A stretch of DNA of 64,000 bases from UBA11540 sp045536425 (GCA_045536425.1 JAZSNN010000026.1:1-64000), one strand, 5' to 3'; counted from the first letter of the stretch, positions 38,328 to 47,616 are shown. Numbers and translations: made by a program. The notes: generated by a model not told the origin, from the letters alone.

Positions 38328-40781
38328 ATGCCACTAACAAAAAACGAAAAATCCGCAAAGTCGGGCAAAACGGTAGTGATCTTTGCTGTCGCCGTAATGG
38401 TGATAGCCGTGCTCGTTATTGTCGGCAGATACGGTATAAAGGCACTTGCCTCAAACCGCACAAAAACCCTCTTCGACGAACTGTTTGGTGTCTATCAGGC
38501 ATCGGTCTACGTCGAGGAGAATGCCGTCGCAGATATAACCGACCCCACCTCGAGCTTCCCCGCGGACTACCTCGAGAGATTTCGCGACCTGTATATAAAG
38601 AACAAGCACGTCGCAGGATGGCTTTCGGTAGACGAAACGTCGATATATTTCCCTATAGTGCAGGGCGAGGATAACGAGTTTTATAAAACCCGAAACTTCC
38701 TTGGAGAGAGTCTCGGAGTCGGAACGCCCTATTTTGATGCTCAGACAAAGCTTGAAAACGACGAAAGCTCCACCAACAAAATCATCTGGCTTGATGGCGA
38801 TACCGACGGATACATCACTACACAGCTCAGAAAATACCTCGATATATCATACTATCGCAAACACCCCACCGTCGACCTTGCGACCGTGTATGATGCGGGA
38901 CAGTGGAAGATAATCTCCGCGTTTATCACCACCAATGATACAAACGCAGGTGGATTTAACTACTACGACTACCACAGCTTTTTAAACGAAGAAGAGCTGA
39001 CCTACTACATAGAAGAGATCAGAAAACGCTCTGTGTTTGACACCAGAGTAAACGTCGCCTTTGGCGACGAGCTCGTCACAATATCCGCACCCACTGTGGA
39101 TTTTGACGGTGCAAGACTTGTGATAGTCGCGCGTATGATTCGCGAAAACGAGACAGAGCTCGACGAAGCACAGACGGCAGCCCCCAACAAATATGCGCTT
39201 CAGGCGGACGAATGGTACCGCATCTATGGCGGAGAAAAACCCGCACAGGAAAATATGCTAAGCGCAAAGGACGTAATGACCGTTATGGACGATCAGGGCG
39301 GCTCCGATTCCTCGTTTATGGAGAATAACCCACCGCCAATCGACGACCCGATAGGCGACACCTCGAGTGAGGATGCATCGTCGGATACAAGCTCGGACGA
39401 AAGCGCTGAAACCTCGTCCGAAACAAGCTCTGAAATCTCCTCAAACACCTCGAGCGAAGCCTCTTCAAAAACAAGCTCGGAAACCTCCTCAGAGGATTCG
39501 TCAGCTACAAGCTCGGAGGATAGCTCTCAGACCTCAAGCGAGGAATCGTCAAAGCCTACATCGAGCGAAGCTTCCTCAAGACCCACTTCAAGTGAAGCTT
39601 CCTCACGACCCACATCAAGCACGACTTCTTCCGGCGACTCCTCATACGGCCACGTTATAGTTATACCTCCGCCGTCGTCCGACCCCTCTAGCGACTCATC
39701 GTCCGGCCACGTTATAGTTATACCTCCGCCGTCGTCCGACCCCTCTAGCGACTCATCGTCCGGCCACGTTATCGTAATACCCCCACCGTCATCGAACACC
39801 TCGAGTGAGTCGTCTTCAGGCTCGGTAATCGTAATACCGCCCACTTCTTCTAATACCTCGAGCGATACAACCTCGTCGGATACATCGAGCGAGGATAGCA
39901 CAAGCTCCGAGGACACGAGCTCTGATACAAGCTCTGATACAAGCTCCTCCGACACCTCTTCGGGCGGCTCGCTTGGCACCCTCGCGAACAAGATGCTCTC
40001 GGTCTACGAAAACGGCATACTCGTCACCGACACCGCATACAACATCGTCTGCCAGATAGTCGCAAACGAGATGAACGACTCCTGCCCCGACGAAGCCCTG
40101 AAGGCACAGGCGGTAGCGGCACACACCTTCGTCGTGTTCCACAACAATATGAACTGGATTCCCGACGTTGGACTCAGAAACCCGAGCGAGAGGATAAAAC
40201 GCCTTGTAAAAGAGGTCATCGAGGAGATGGTCTACTACAACGGCAAGCCCATCTATGCTGCATACTTCTCCACCTCTGCGGGATATACAAACACCGCAGG
40301 CGAGGTTTGGGGCGGAACAAACTACCCCTACACGCAGATGGTAGAGAGTAAATATGACTACCTCGTTCCAAACTATAAGGTAGTAAGGCAATACAGCTAT
40401 CAATACGTCCGCGACAAGATAAAATCCGAGCTCGGAATCTACCTTTCGGGCGACCCGACAACCTGGTTTGAGGTCGTTCTCAAAACCAACGCGGGATACA
40501 ATTCGCTTGTCAGCGTCGGCGGACAGACTACCTATACAAAGTCAAACGGCTCGACCGCAAAGATAACGGGAACGCTTCTCAGAGGCGTGTTCGGACTGCG
40601 TTCAAACCACTTTGACATAGTCTATAAGAACGACGAAGGACAGATATTCGAGATAACCACCCTCGGCTATGGCCACGGCGTTGGAATGAGCCAGTACGGC
40701 GCTATCCAATACGCTAATATCGAGGGCTGGGACTATAAGCAGATACTCAATCATTACTACACAGGTGTAGAGGTATACTAA
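38328..40781 (+). CDS. Pseudo-sortase B-like / Ser-rich linker / SpoIID fusion protein
   Basis: An 817-residue exported protein with three parts. One membrane helix (about 17-37) leads to a domain at about 75-290 that follows class B sortases closely (YIKNKHVAGWLSVDETSIYFPIVQG, FYKTRNFLGES, YYRKHPTVDL, ARLVIVARM). However, the catalytic Cys site reads TISAPTVDF instead of TLSTCTxxF, and the His site reads WLDGDTDGY instead of YGHN; only the Arg is kept. About 340-548 is Ser/Thr/Asp/Glu-rich with tandem repeats. About 550-817 is a SpoIID/LytB lytic domain (IVANEMND with the likely catalytic Glu, EALKAQAVAAHTFV, GYGHGVGMSQYGA). It may be a wall-remodelling enzyme or a SpoIID homologue; the sortase-like part is probably a binding domain. 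Confidence 0.82.
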   Translation: MPLTKNEKSAKSGKTVVIFAVAVMVIAVLVIVGRYGIKALASNRTKTLFDELFGVYQASVYVEENAVADITDPTSSFPADYLERFRDLYIKNKHVAGWLSVDETSIYFPIVQGEDNEFYKTRNFLGESLGVGTPYFDAQTKLENDESSTNKIIWLDGDTDGYITTQLRKYLDISYYRKHPTVDLATVYDAGQWKIISAFITTNDTNAGGFNYYDYHSFLNEEELTYYIEEIRKRSVFDTRVNVAFGDELVTISAPTVDFDGARLVIVARMIRENETELDEAQTAAPNKYALQADEWYRIYGGEKPAQENMLSAKDVMTVMDDQGGSDSSFMENNPPPIDDPIGDTSSEDASSDTSSDESAETSSETSSEISSNTSSEASSKTSSETSSEDSSATSSEDSSQTSSEESSKPTSSEASSRPTSSEASSRPTSSTTSSGDSSYGHVIVIPPPSSDPSSDSSSGHVIVIPPPSSDPSSDSSSGHVIVIPPPSSNTSSESSSGSVIVIPPTSSNTSSDTTSSDTSSEDSTSSEDTSSDTSSDTSSSDTSSGGSLGTLANKMLSVYENGILVTDTAYNIVCQIVANEMNDSCPDEALKAQAVAAHTFVVFHNNMNWIPDVGLRNPSERIKRLVKEVIEEMVYYNGKPIYAAYFSTSAGYTNTAGEVWGGTNYPYTQMVESKYDYLVPNYKVVRQYSYQYVRDKIKSELGIYLSGDPTTWFEVVLKTNAGYNSLVSVGGQTTYTKSNGSTAKITGTLLRGVFGLRSNHFDIVYKNDEGQIFEITTLGYGHGVGMSQYGAIQYANIEGWDYKQILNHYYTGVEVY
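39648..39875 (+). repeat. 57-bp in-frame tandem repeat in the Ser-rich linker
   Basis: Two successive 57-bp units (39648-39704, 39705-39761) are identical, the third (39762-39818) is diverged, and a fourth is partial. Each encodes a 19-residue unit with the core VIVIPP followed by Ser/Asp/Pro. Upstream, eight-residue SSEASSRP-type units also repeat. Such repeats can expand or contract by recombination, changing the reach between the two domains. Confidence 0.9.
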
Positions 40782-40782
40782 A

Positions 40783-41679
40783 TTGAATCCGAAAATAAGA
40801 CAAACCGTTCTGCCGTTTATCGCGGCAACCCTTTGGGGAATATCCTTCGTTTTTCAGAAGGAAAGTACAAAGCTCCTCGGCCCTTTCACCTTCAGTGCAC
40901 TCCGCACACTTTTGGGCTTTTTGGTGCTCGTGCTGTTCATACTTTTTAGGAACAAGGTGCTCAGAATGCCCGACAGCACCCCGATAAACAGCAAAAAGCT
41001 GTGGATAGGCGGAATCAGCTGCGGTACAGTGCTCTTTGTCGCGACAAACCTGCAGCAGTTCGGACTCGCAGAAACCGACGCGGGAAAAGCCGCATTCATC
41101 ACCGCTCTGTACATAGTGCTCGTCCCCGTTTTTGGACTGTTCCTAAAGAAAAAGGTACTGCCAATCGTTTGGATAAGCGTTTTGGTGGCGGTAGTCGGAA
41201 TGTACTTTTTGTGCATCAAAACGGGACTCACCATCGAAACGGGCGACACGTTGATACTTCTTTGTGCAATCGCCTTTGCGGTGCAGATACTCGTTGTGGA
41301 TAAATACGCGAGCCTCGTCGATGGGGTAAAGCTCTCCTGCATACAGATGCTGACCTCGGGCACACTTTCGCTCATCTTCGCGCTTTTCACCGAGAGGATA
41401 GAGCTCTCCGCAGTCATCGACTGTGCGGTGCCGATACTCTACCTCGGCATCTTCTCGAGCGGTGTGGCATACACCCTGCAGGTCGTCGCGCAAAAGGGAA
41501 CAAACCCCACCATCGTATCACTCATCTTGAGTCTTGAATCGGTAATCGGCGCAATCGCGAGTGCAATCGCACTGCACGAAAGACTTCTGCTGAGGGAATA
41601 TATAGGCTCTGCCTTGATGCTCGTCGCAGTAGTCCTCGCCCAGCTCCCCGAAAACCTCTTCAAAAGAAAAACAAACTAA
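40783..41679 (+). CDS. EamA/DMT-family transporter
   Basis: A 298-residue membrane protein with about ten hydrophobic helices in two EamA repeats (LPFIAATLWGISFVFQKES at the start; LYLGIFSSGVAYTLQVVAQKGTNPT in the second half). Family members export amino acids, sugars or other metabolites. The start is a TTG one base after the upstream stop, with GAGGT ten bases before. Substrate unknown. Close spacing suggests co-transcription with the SpoIID fusion gene. Confidence 0.85.
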   Translation: MNPKIRQTVLPFIAATLWGISFVFQKESTKLLGPFTFSALRTLLGFLVLVLFILFRNKVLRMPDSTPINSKKLWIGGISCGTVLFVATNLQQFGLAETDAGKAAFITALYIVLVPVFGLFLKKKVLPIVWISVLVAVVGMYFLCIKTGLTIETGDTLILLCAIAFAVQILVVDKYASLVDGVKLSCIQMLTSGTLSLIFALFTERIELSAVIDCAVPILYLGIFSSGVAYTLQVVAQKGTNPTIVSLILSLESVIGAIASAIALHERLLLREYIGSALMLVAVVLAQLPENLFKRKTN

Positions 41680-41682
41680 CCA

Positions 41683-41712
41683 AACCCCGTCCGATTTTTT
41701 GGGCGGGGTTCC
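41683..41712. terminator. Probable terminator after the EamA gene
   Basis: AACCCCGTCC pairs with GGGCGGGGTT (one G-U pair) around a T-rich eight-base loop. The plus-strand T tract is weak. Confidence 0.5.
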
Positions 41713-41804
41713 TTGTAAATACTGCACATAAACCGTAGTGTAAAATTGTATAAAATACCATCGGCGACGAAAATAAACTTCATCGTCTCATTTTGTCAAA
41801 AAAT

Positions 41805-41836
41805 CCCTTGCCAAGAAAAAACGGCAAGGGTATAAT
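41805..41836 (+). promoter_or_regulatory. Promoter of the AEC transporter, covered by an inverted repeat
   Basis: TTGCCA (41808-41813) and TATAAT (41831-41836) have a 17-base spacer. A perfect 8-bp inverted repeat CCCTTGCC / GGCAAGGG (41805-41812 with 41823-41830) overlaps the -35 and abuts the -10, the geometry of a repressor operator. Confidence 0.65.
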
Positions 41837-41871
41837 GGATTACAGATAAATTAGGAAAGGAGCCGAGGAAA

Positions 41872-42855
41872 ATGATAAAGATTTCGATACTTTTTATATC
41901 CGTCATAACAATGTTCTGCTTTATGATACCCGGCTTCGTTCTAAGAAAGCTCAAGCTTGCGGGTGACAGCTTCGCAAAAAATATGTCGGTGTTCGTGATG
42001 TGTATTGCACAGGTCTCGATGTTGATACATAGCTTCATCTTCCACTTTGACCCAAAGGTTTTTGAGGGTATCGTCTGGGTTTTCATCCTTTCACTCGTCA
42101 CACATATCGTTTTCTGCGTGTTGGCGATTATGATGTTCAGAAAAGCCCCCGAAAGACTCAAAAAGGTGCTCCGCTTTGGTGTCATCTTTTCCAACGCGGG
42201 ATATATGGGAATCCCCGTGATAAACGACGTTTTCGGCTCTGAGTACGTAATCTACGCGACAATATACATCGTGTGGTTTAACGTCTTTGCGTTTTCAATA
42301 GGCAGACTCATCTACACGGGCGACAAGCGATATGTTTCGATAAAACAGGCGATAGTAAACCCCGCGGTAATCCCGATTTTGATAGGACTTGTCCTCTACC
42401 TCACGGGAGTTGGCGGATGGGTGCAGAATATCGTCACGGCAGATGCGCCCGACGTTCTCAGCCAGACGGTAAAGGTCATATACAACGTTCTCGGTGTCTT
42501 CAAAAATATGGTCGCTCCTGCTTCGATGCTCGTCGTCGGCACAAGACTGTATGGCGCAAGGCTCAGCGAGCTTTTCAAGGATATAAACGCGTATAAATTC
42601 CTGTTTGTAAGACACTTTTTGTTCCCTGCGGTCTGCTGGGGAATAATGAAGATACTCTCTCTTGTCGGAGTCTTCGCCGACCCTGCGGTAATGGCGATAG
42701 TGCTGATTCTTTCCTCCACCCCCGCCGCCGCAAACACCACGATATTTGCAGAGCTCTACGGCGGCGACTCCGCCTATGCGGGAAAGCTCGTCGCACTCTC
42801 GACGGTCATTTCGGTAGTGACGATGCCAATCGTCGCACTTCTTTTGTACATCTGA
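41872..42855 (+). CDS. AEC (auxin efflux carrier)-family transporter
   Basis: A 327-residue membrane protein with about ten helices and the AEC pattern: an N-terminal MFCFMIPGFVLRKLKLA, a mid NAGYMGIPVINDVFGSEYVIYATIYI, and the late PAAANTTIFAELYGGDSAYAGKLVALSTVISVVTMPI. Members move organic acids such as malate or other anions. It stands alone, with a well-formed promoter and a terminator shared with the convergent phosphorylase gene. Substrate unknown. Confidence 0.87.
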   Translation: MIKISILFISVITMFCFMIPGFVLRKLKLAGDSFAKNMSVFVMCIAQVSMLIHSFIFHFDPKVFEGIVWVFILSLVTHIVFCVLAIMMFRKAPERLKKVLRFGVIFSNAGYMGIPVINDVFGSEYVIYATIYIVWFNVFAFSIGRLIYTGDKRYVSIKQAIVNPAVIPILIGLVLYLTGVGGWVQNIVTADAPDVLSQTVKVIYNVLGVFKNMVAPASMLVVGTRLYGARLSELFKDINAYKFLFVRHFLFPAVCWGIMKILSLVGVFADPAVMAIVLILSSTPAAANTTIFAELYGGDSAYAGKLVALSTVISVVTMPIVALLLYI

Positions 42856-42862
42856 ATATAGC

Positions 42863-42900
42863 AAAAAGCGGTTGGCTTTTCGCCAACCGCTAATTTTTTT
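42863..42900. terminator. Bidirectional terminator between the AEC and GH94 genes
   Basis: A 10-bp perfect stem AGCGGTTGGC / GCCAACCGCT with an A run on the left and TTTTTTT on the right. Confidence 0.9.
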
Positions 42901-45427
42901 AGTCTATAACGTCAATTGTGATGTCGCCCTTGATTTCAGATTTCAAAATCTTGATGTATCTTGTGTCGGAGAGCTCGTCATATCCGCTTTCGACTTGTTT
43001 GCCGTCTACAAAGAACCTTCTCTCGCCATTACCCTCGTTCTTGTAGTTTAAAGTAACCTTCTTGCCGAGGAAGGTGACGTATACACTCGCCTCGTCGGAA
43101 ATCTGAACCTTCGCGGGAGCAATGCGCAGGAACTCTGTGTCGGGAGCGATACCAAAACCGTACTTGTAGAAGGTTCTGAGCATTGTGGGGTTGCTTCCCG
43201 TGGTCCATTCAAACAGTGTGTCGCCGTCAAGGTTATACTCCTCGTTGGTGCAGTACTGGTTGCACATAACAAACGGAGTAGCGTTGAAGGATTCGTGCGT
43301 GAAGGGGAGGATTTTCTCAACCTGCTTCCAAGCCCACTCGGACTCGCCGATGGTGAAGAGAGACATATTGGCAAATACACCTGCGTGGATATAAGCACAA
43401 GCGTTCTCACCTGTTCCGGGGAGAACCATATTCAACCTTCCAACACCCTTCATATCAGGGGTAAAGGGATGGTCGAATGCCTTGAAGCCGTACTCGGAAT
43501 CGAGGGCCTCGTAGGTGCGTGTCATCGCGCCCTTGAGCTCGGGAGTTTCTCTGATAAGACCGCTGATTCCCCAGAAAGCAGTGGAGATAAGACCGTGTCT
43601 GCGTTTTCCGTCCTCGTCGCAAAGACCTGCAACTTTGTAGGAAATCTTGTCGCCCCAGCCGTGAACGATCTGCTCGTCGCCCTTTTCGCCGACAACAGCG
43701 TGCTTCTTGAGTCCCGCAACAAGTTTTCTCTGACATTCCATATACCTGTCGCAGACGTCGTCATAACCGCCGATATGCTTTAGAATTTCATACATCTGGT
43801 CGAAGTTTTCGTAAAGCTGAGCCGTTGCCATAACAGAAACGCCCGAGCCGTATTTTTTGCCGTCAAGCGACTTTCCGAGTCCGTTGATAGCGTCGTTCCA
43901 GTCGCCCTTGAGAATTCTCAGGCAGAAGCTCTCATACTCTTCGTCGAGGTTACTTATAAAGTAATCCATAATGCGCAAGAGATGGTCGAGAATCGTGAAC
44001 TTCTCTGTTGAGCGGGTGCCTGACCTTTCGTCATCCGAAATCGTGTAGTAGGTACACAGCTCGTCAAGGATGGAATAGTCGTCTGTAAAGCAGAGATACT
44101 GATATACGCAGGAGATTACCCACAAGCCCTGGTCAACGTACTCGTCGGGGTCGTAGCTGACGTCGCCCCAAGGAGTTCTGGGAAGACAGAACGCGCGGGG
44201 AGTTCTTCCGTTGTCAAAGAAGTAGTTGAAGTACATAACAATATTCTCTCTCGCACCCGCAGGGTCGTAGGGAATATATGCTTCGAGCTGTTGATAAACA
44301 TCACGGGTACCCTGATTATCTCCGGTCCAGTCGTGGTTGTTGGCACAGAAGTTTACACTGTGCTGAACTGTGCGCAAAAACTTGTTGAGAAGCTCGTTGT
44401 TGACATTCATCTGATTGAGTTTGCCAAACTTAATTGCCATACCGTCGGTGACTTTTTCATACTTCTCTTTAGCCGCCAGAACCTCGGCATCAAGAGCGTC
44501 AACGTCAACGTCAGAGATGGAGTAGCTTTCGTCGGGAGTCTGGTTCATACCATACTCAAACTGCTGGTCGATTCTTGTGTCCTCGCCCTTTTTGAGCTTG
44601 AAGCTGTAAAGGTCGCCGAAGGTCGAGAAGTCAACAGTTGCCACCGCGGGAGCGGGGTCGGCAATTCTGCCGTATTTAAGGGTTGGGGAACAAGCAAGGT
44701 TTCTTCCGTAACCGCCGATAAAGCTCTTTCTCATAGTGGTGTGCTGCTCGTCATAGGGCTGAGCACCGTTTATAACTTGATTGAGTACACCTGTAACCGT
44801 TGTGGCACCAAGACGGCGGACCACAAGGTGCTTTCTGTCGCCGAGGTACTTGGATTTGAGAGAAAATCTGTCCCAGAAGCCGGGCGCGTTGGAGAAGTTG
44901 AGAAGAGGCTCGATGTAGGAAGCCACGTACAGCTCAAGCTCCTTGTCGGAGGTGTTGATAGCAGTAGTGGTAAAGTTGAATTTGAGGTCCTCTGTCAAGA
45001 ACATTCTGACCGCAAAAATCGCATCGGGAGTCTTTGCGATAAAGATGGGGCACTCCCTTGTGAATACGCAGTATCTCACAACATCGGGCTCAAACATCTG
45101 CTTTGAAGCACCTGTGATGGAAACAGGAAGGAATGTTCCGTCGGGATTTTTGATAGAACCGTAAAAATCAACTCTTGGCTCTTCGTCTGCGCGAACGTCG
45201 TGGAATATAGCAAATCCGTGCTTTCTTGCGAACATAAAACCGGTGGAATAGACCCACATAAGAGCGCCGTCTTTAAAGTAGGGATATCTCGATTGACCGT
45301 CGGTTCTGTCCATACAAACGACCTCGTCGTCGTTTAGAAAGAACACGTTGCCGATCATGGAGTTTTCCGGAGTTTTCTTGAGTTCTTCAATTTCCTTGAC
45401 AAAGTCAAGAACCTGAGCCTTAAACAT
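42899..45427 (-). CDS. GH94-type glycoside phosphorylase (cellobiose phosphorylase-like)
   Basis: An 842-residue cytoplasmic enzyme. The N-terminal beta-sandwich is followed by an alpha/alpha barrel with DNQGTRDVYQQLEAYIPYDP, LPRTPWGDVSYDPDEYVDQGLW and ILKGDWNDAINGLG, whose Asp in GDWND matches the GH94 general acid. A late block HAGVFANMSLFTIGESEWAWK and FEWTTGSNPTMLRTFYKYGFGI is also family-like. GH94 enzymes use phosphate to split beta-linked disaccharides or oligosaccharides into sugar-1-phosphate. The ATG at 45427 has AGGAGGACGA upstream. Specificity (cellobiose, laminaribiose, chitobiose or other) cannot be told. Confidence 0.82.
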   Translation of the reverse strand: MFKAQVLDFVKEIEELKKTPENSMIGNVFFLNDDEVVCMDRTDGQSRYPYFKDGALMWVYSTGFMFARKHGFAIFHDVRADEEPRVDFYGSIKNPDGTFLPVSITGASKQMFEPDVVRYCVFTRECPIFIAKTPDAIFAVRMFLTEDLKFNFTTTAINTSDKELELYVASYIEPLLNFSNAPGFWDRFSLKSKYLGDRKHLVVRRLGATTVTGVLNQVINGAQPYDEQHTTMRKSFIGGYGRNLACSPTLKYGRIADPAPAVATVDFSTFGDLYSFKLKKGEDTRIDQQFEYGMNQTPDESYSISDVDVDALDAEVLAAKEKYEKVTDGMAIKFGKLNQMNVNNELLNKFLRTVQHSVNFCANNHDWTGDNQGTRDVYQQLEAYIPYDPAGARENIVMYFNYFFDNGRTPRAFCLPRTPWGDVSYDPDEYVDQGLWVISCVYQYLCFTDDYSILDELCTYYTISDDERSGTRSTEKFTILDHLLRIMDYFISNLDEEYESFCLRILKGDWNDAINGLGKSLDGKKYGSGVSVMATAQLYENFDQMYEILKHIGGYDDVCDRYMECQRKLVAGLKKHAVVGEKGDEQIVHGWGDKISYKVAGLCDEDGKRRHGLISTAFWGISGLIRETPELKGAMTRTYEALDSEYGFKAFDHPFTPDMKGVGRLNMVLPGTGENACAYIHAGVFANMSLFTIGESEWAWKQVEKILPFTHESFNATPFVMCNQYCTNEEYNLDGDTLFEWTTGSNPTMLRTFYKYGFGIAPDTEFLRIAPAKVQISDEASVYVTFLGKKVTLNYKNEGNGERRFFVDGKQVESGYDELSDTRYIKILKSEIKGDITIDVID

Positions 45428-45454
45428 ATTCGTCCTCCTTGATAACACGGCCAA

Positions 45455-45470
45455 ACGTTTTTAAAAACGT
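45455..45470. promoter_or_regulatory. Perfect 16-bp palindrome upstream of the phosphorylase gene
   Basis: ACGTTTTTAAAAACGT lies 28 bases before the start codon. As an exact dyad in a leader it could be an operator or a small RNA hairpin. Confidence 0.4.
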
Positions 45471-45564
45471 GACCGCCGGTAATTTTTAATATCTTTTGAA
45501 AATTATACCATAATACAAAACCCTTTGCAACCATAAAACAGAGCTTTTGCAGTCTTTTTTGAGC

Positions 45565-45594
45565 AAAAAGAAAAGGCGGTTTTTGACCGCCTTT
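45565..45594 (-). terminator. Terminator of the CorC-hemolysin III operon
   Basis: On the minus strand AAAGGCGGT pairs with ACCGCCTTT around a five-base loop, followed by TCTTTTTG. Confidence 0.85.
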
Positions 45595-46267
45595 AGATAA
45601 CGTAAAACAGTATGCATACAAGCTGCGCCGTAGTGCCGAGCACCACGAAGATGTGAAAGATGGAATGGAAAAACTTGAGCTTCTTTCCAATGCCGTACAG
45701 CACCGCGCCTACTGTGTACAAAACACCGCCCAAAATGAGCCAGGTGCATCCCGAGAGGCCTATTGCCTCAAAGGTCTGCTCAATGGCAACAATAATGCAC
45801 CAACCCATTGCGAGATAGCATATCATCGAAAAGACCTTGTACTTTTTAAGGTCGATGGCGTTTAGCACAATGCCGAGAATAGCCACCGCCCACACAACCG
45901 CGAAGATTATCCACCCGAGCCACACGTTGTATTCTCTCAAGGAGCAGAGCGAAATCGGGGTGTATGTTCCCGCAATCAAAAGAAAGATGGTGCAGTGGTC
46001 GATGATCTGAAAAACCTTTTTCGCCGTACCCGTGTGTAACCCGTGGTAGATGCTCGAAAAGGTGTAGAGCAGTATCATCGTCACACCGTATACAGCACCC
46101 GTTACAATGCCCCACACGTTGTGGCGCAGAGCACCGAGGATAACACACAAAGCCGTAGCGACGACACCAATGCCGCCGCCCACGATGTGAGTCACCATAT
46201 TCATTATCTCCTCCGCACGGGTGTAGTCGGGGAGAACTCTGTCAGAAAGCTTGGTTCTTTTTGCCAT
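45593..46267 (-). CDS. Hemolysin III family (PAQR-type) membrane protein
   Basis: A 224-residue protein with about seven hydrophobic helices. It has the PAQR/HlyIII features EEIMNMVTHIVGGGIGV, YTFSSIYHGL (His), IIDHCTIFLLIAGTYTPI (Asp and His) and the C-terminal FHSIFHIFVVLGTTAQ (His). Family members are membrane hydrolase-like proteins or receptors and are not proven toxins in most bacteria. Its ATG overlaps the CorC-like stop by one base (TAATG), so the two are coupled. Confidence 0.9.
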   Translation of the reverse strand: MAKRTKLSDRVLPDYTRAEEIMNMVTHIVGGGIGVVATALCVILGALRHNVWGIVTGAVYGVTMILLYTFSSIYHGLHTGTAKKVFQIIDHCTIFLLIAGTYTPISLCSLREYNVWLGWIIFAVVWAVAILGIVLNAIDLKKYKVFSMICYLAMGWCIIVAIEQTFEAIGLSGCTWLILGGVLYTVGAVLYGIGKKLKFFHSIFHIFVVLGTTAQLVCILFYVI

Positions 46268-47583
46268 TATTCCTCTTCTTCAACGATAGGTTCAACCTTT
46301 GCGTCAACGGTTGCGATACGCTTGTCCTCAACCAGAATGACGTTAAAGGTCGCGTTTTTGTATGCGATTTCGGGCTTTTCATCATCCTCAGGTATTCTGC
46401 CCAAGAGATGAGTCAAAAATCCGCCGAGAGTGTCATATTCGTCCTCTTCGATTTCAATATCGAGAAGCTTTGCAACCTCGTCGATGGAAACCGAGCCGTC
46501 GAAACGGTAGACGTTTTCGGAAATCTGAGAAATTTCCTCCTCCTCGTCGTCATATTCGTCCTGAATGTTGCCGACGATGGATTCGACGATGTCTTCCATA
46601 GTGACGATACCCGACGTTCCGCCGTATTCGTCAACCACGACCGCCATCTGCATCTTCTTGTCCTTGAACTGCTTGAACAGGTCACGGCAATGGATGGATT
46701 CGGGAACGTAGAGGGGAGCGCGCATGGTTTTTTCTGCATCAAAATCTCCCGTGCAGGAGGTAAACTGCAGAAGGTCTTTCACGTAGATGACACCGATGAT
46801 GCTGTCGATGTCGTCTTTGTATAACGGTAAACGGGAATAGCCCGTTTCGATAGCGATAGAGATAATGTTTTCGAGTGCCGCTTCTTCCAAATCTATGCCA
46901 ACTATGTCGCGTCTGTGGGTCATAACCTCGTCAACGGTACGGTCGTCAAACTCGAAAACGTTGTTTATCATTTCTTTCTGCACGTCCTCGATGACACCCT
47001 CGTCGACCATCTGTCTGATTTCCTTTTCGGTAGCAGAGGTGTCCACCTCGTTGAACTCAACGCCGAAAAGCCTTGTAAAAAGCTTTGCAGGAAGGTCAAA
47101 AAGGAAGGTGAGCGGGAACAAAATCGCAGAAACCAGTCTGTAAAACCAAAGTCCCGAAGCGCAAAATCTCTCGGGATTTTTGCGTCCCAAAACCATCGCA
47201 ACAGGGCGAATGACACAAAGCCAAACGAAAAGAAGAACCGTCAGTGTGCAAAGAGCCGCCAAACCTGCGTAAAGCACAAGGTGCGGAGCGGGCAGCGCTA
47301 TATAAAACAATGTTGCGAAAATCGGATAGATTGAGGTAAAACAAATAAACGCAATAACCGCATCAAAAATTGTTGCAACAGTTTTTGCTCTTTGTGAGTA
47401 CTTAGATTTAGAAGCACCGATTTTTTCAAGTGCCTTTGCTTTTTTCTGGTCGACGTCTGCCATCTCTTCGATAACAGCGTCATCGAGCCTTGCAAAAGCC
47501 TCGGAAAAAGCCTTGAATACAGCGGAGAAAATCGCCGCCAAAAGAATAATAATCACGCCAAACATTATACTGTCCGGGTCCAT
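46267..47583 (-). CDS. CNNM/CorC-family membrane protein (HlyC/CorC, CBS domains)
   Basis: A 438-residue protein with an N-terminal CNNM membrane domain (about 1-190), a CBS pair (VMTHRRDIVGIDLEEAALENIISIAIETGYSRLPLYKDDIDSIIGVIYVKDLL and the following VVDEYGGTSGIVTMEDIVESIVG) and a C-terminal CorC_HlyC domain (FDGSVSIDEVAKLL). Family members are linked to Mg2+/Co2+ efflux or magnesium homeostasis. Length is normal. It has a clear promoter and leads a two-gene operon with the hemolysin III gene. Confidence 0.92.
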   Translation of the reverse strand: MDPDSIMFGVIIILLAAIFSAVFKAFSEAFARLDDAVIEEMADVDQKKAKALEKIGASKSKYSQRAKTVATIFDAVIAFICFTSIYPIFATLFYIALPAPHLVLYAGLAALCTLTVLLFVWLCVIRPVAMVLGRKNPERFCASGLWFYRLVSAILFPLTFLFDLPAKLFTRLFGVEFNEVDTSATEKEIRQMVDEGVIEDVQKEMINNVFEFDDRTVDEVMTHRRDIVGIDLEEAALENIISIAIETGYSRLPLYKDDIDSIIGVIYVKDLLQFTSCTGDFDAEKTMRAPLYVPESIHCRDLFKQFKDKKMQMAVVVDEYGGTSGIVTMEDIVESIVGNIQDEYDDEEEEISQISENVYRFDGSVSIDEVAKLLDIEIEEDEYDTLGGFLTHLLGRIPEDDEKPEIAYKNATFNVILVEDKRIATVDAKVEPIVEEEE

Positions 47584-47616
47584 TTGAAAATAACCTCCAA
47601 AAATTTAATCTATATA

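Noticed and set aside
39648..39875. CRISPR or non-coding minisatellite
   Set aside because: The 57-bp units are in frame, contiguous without spacers, and encode a protein linker.
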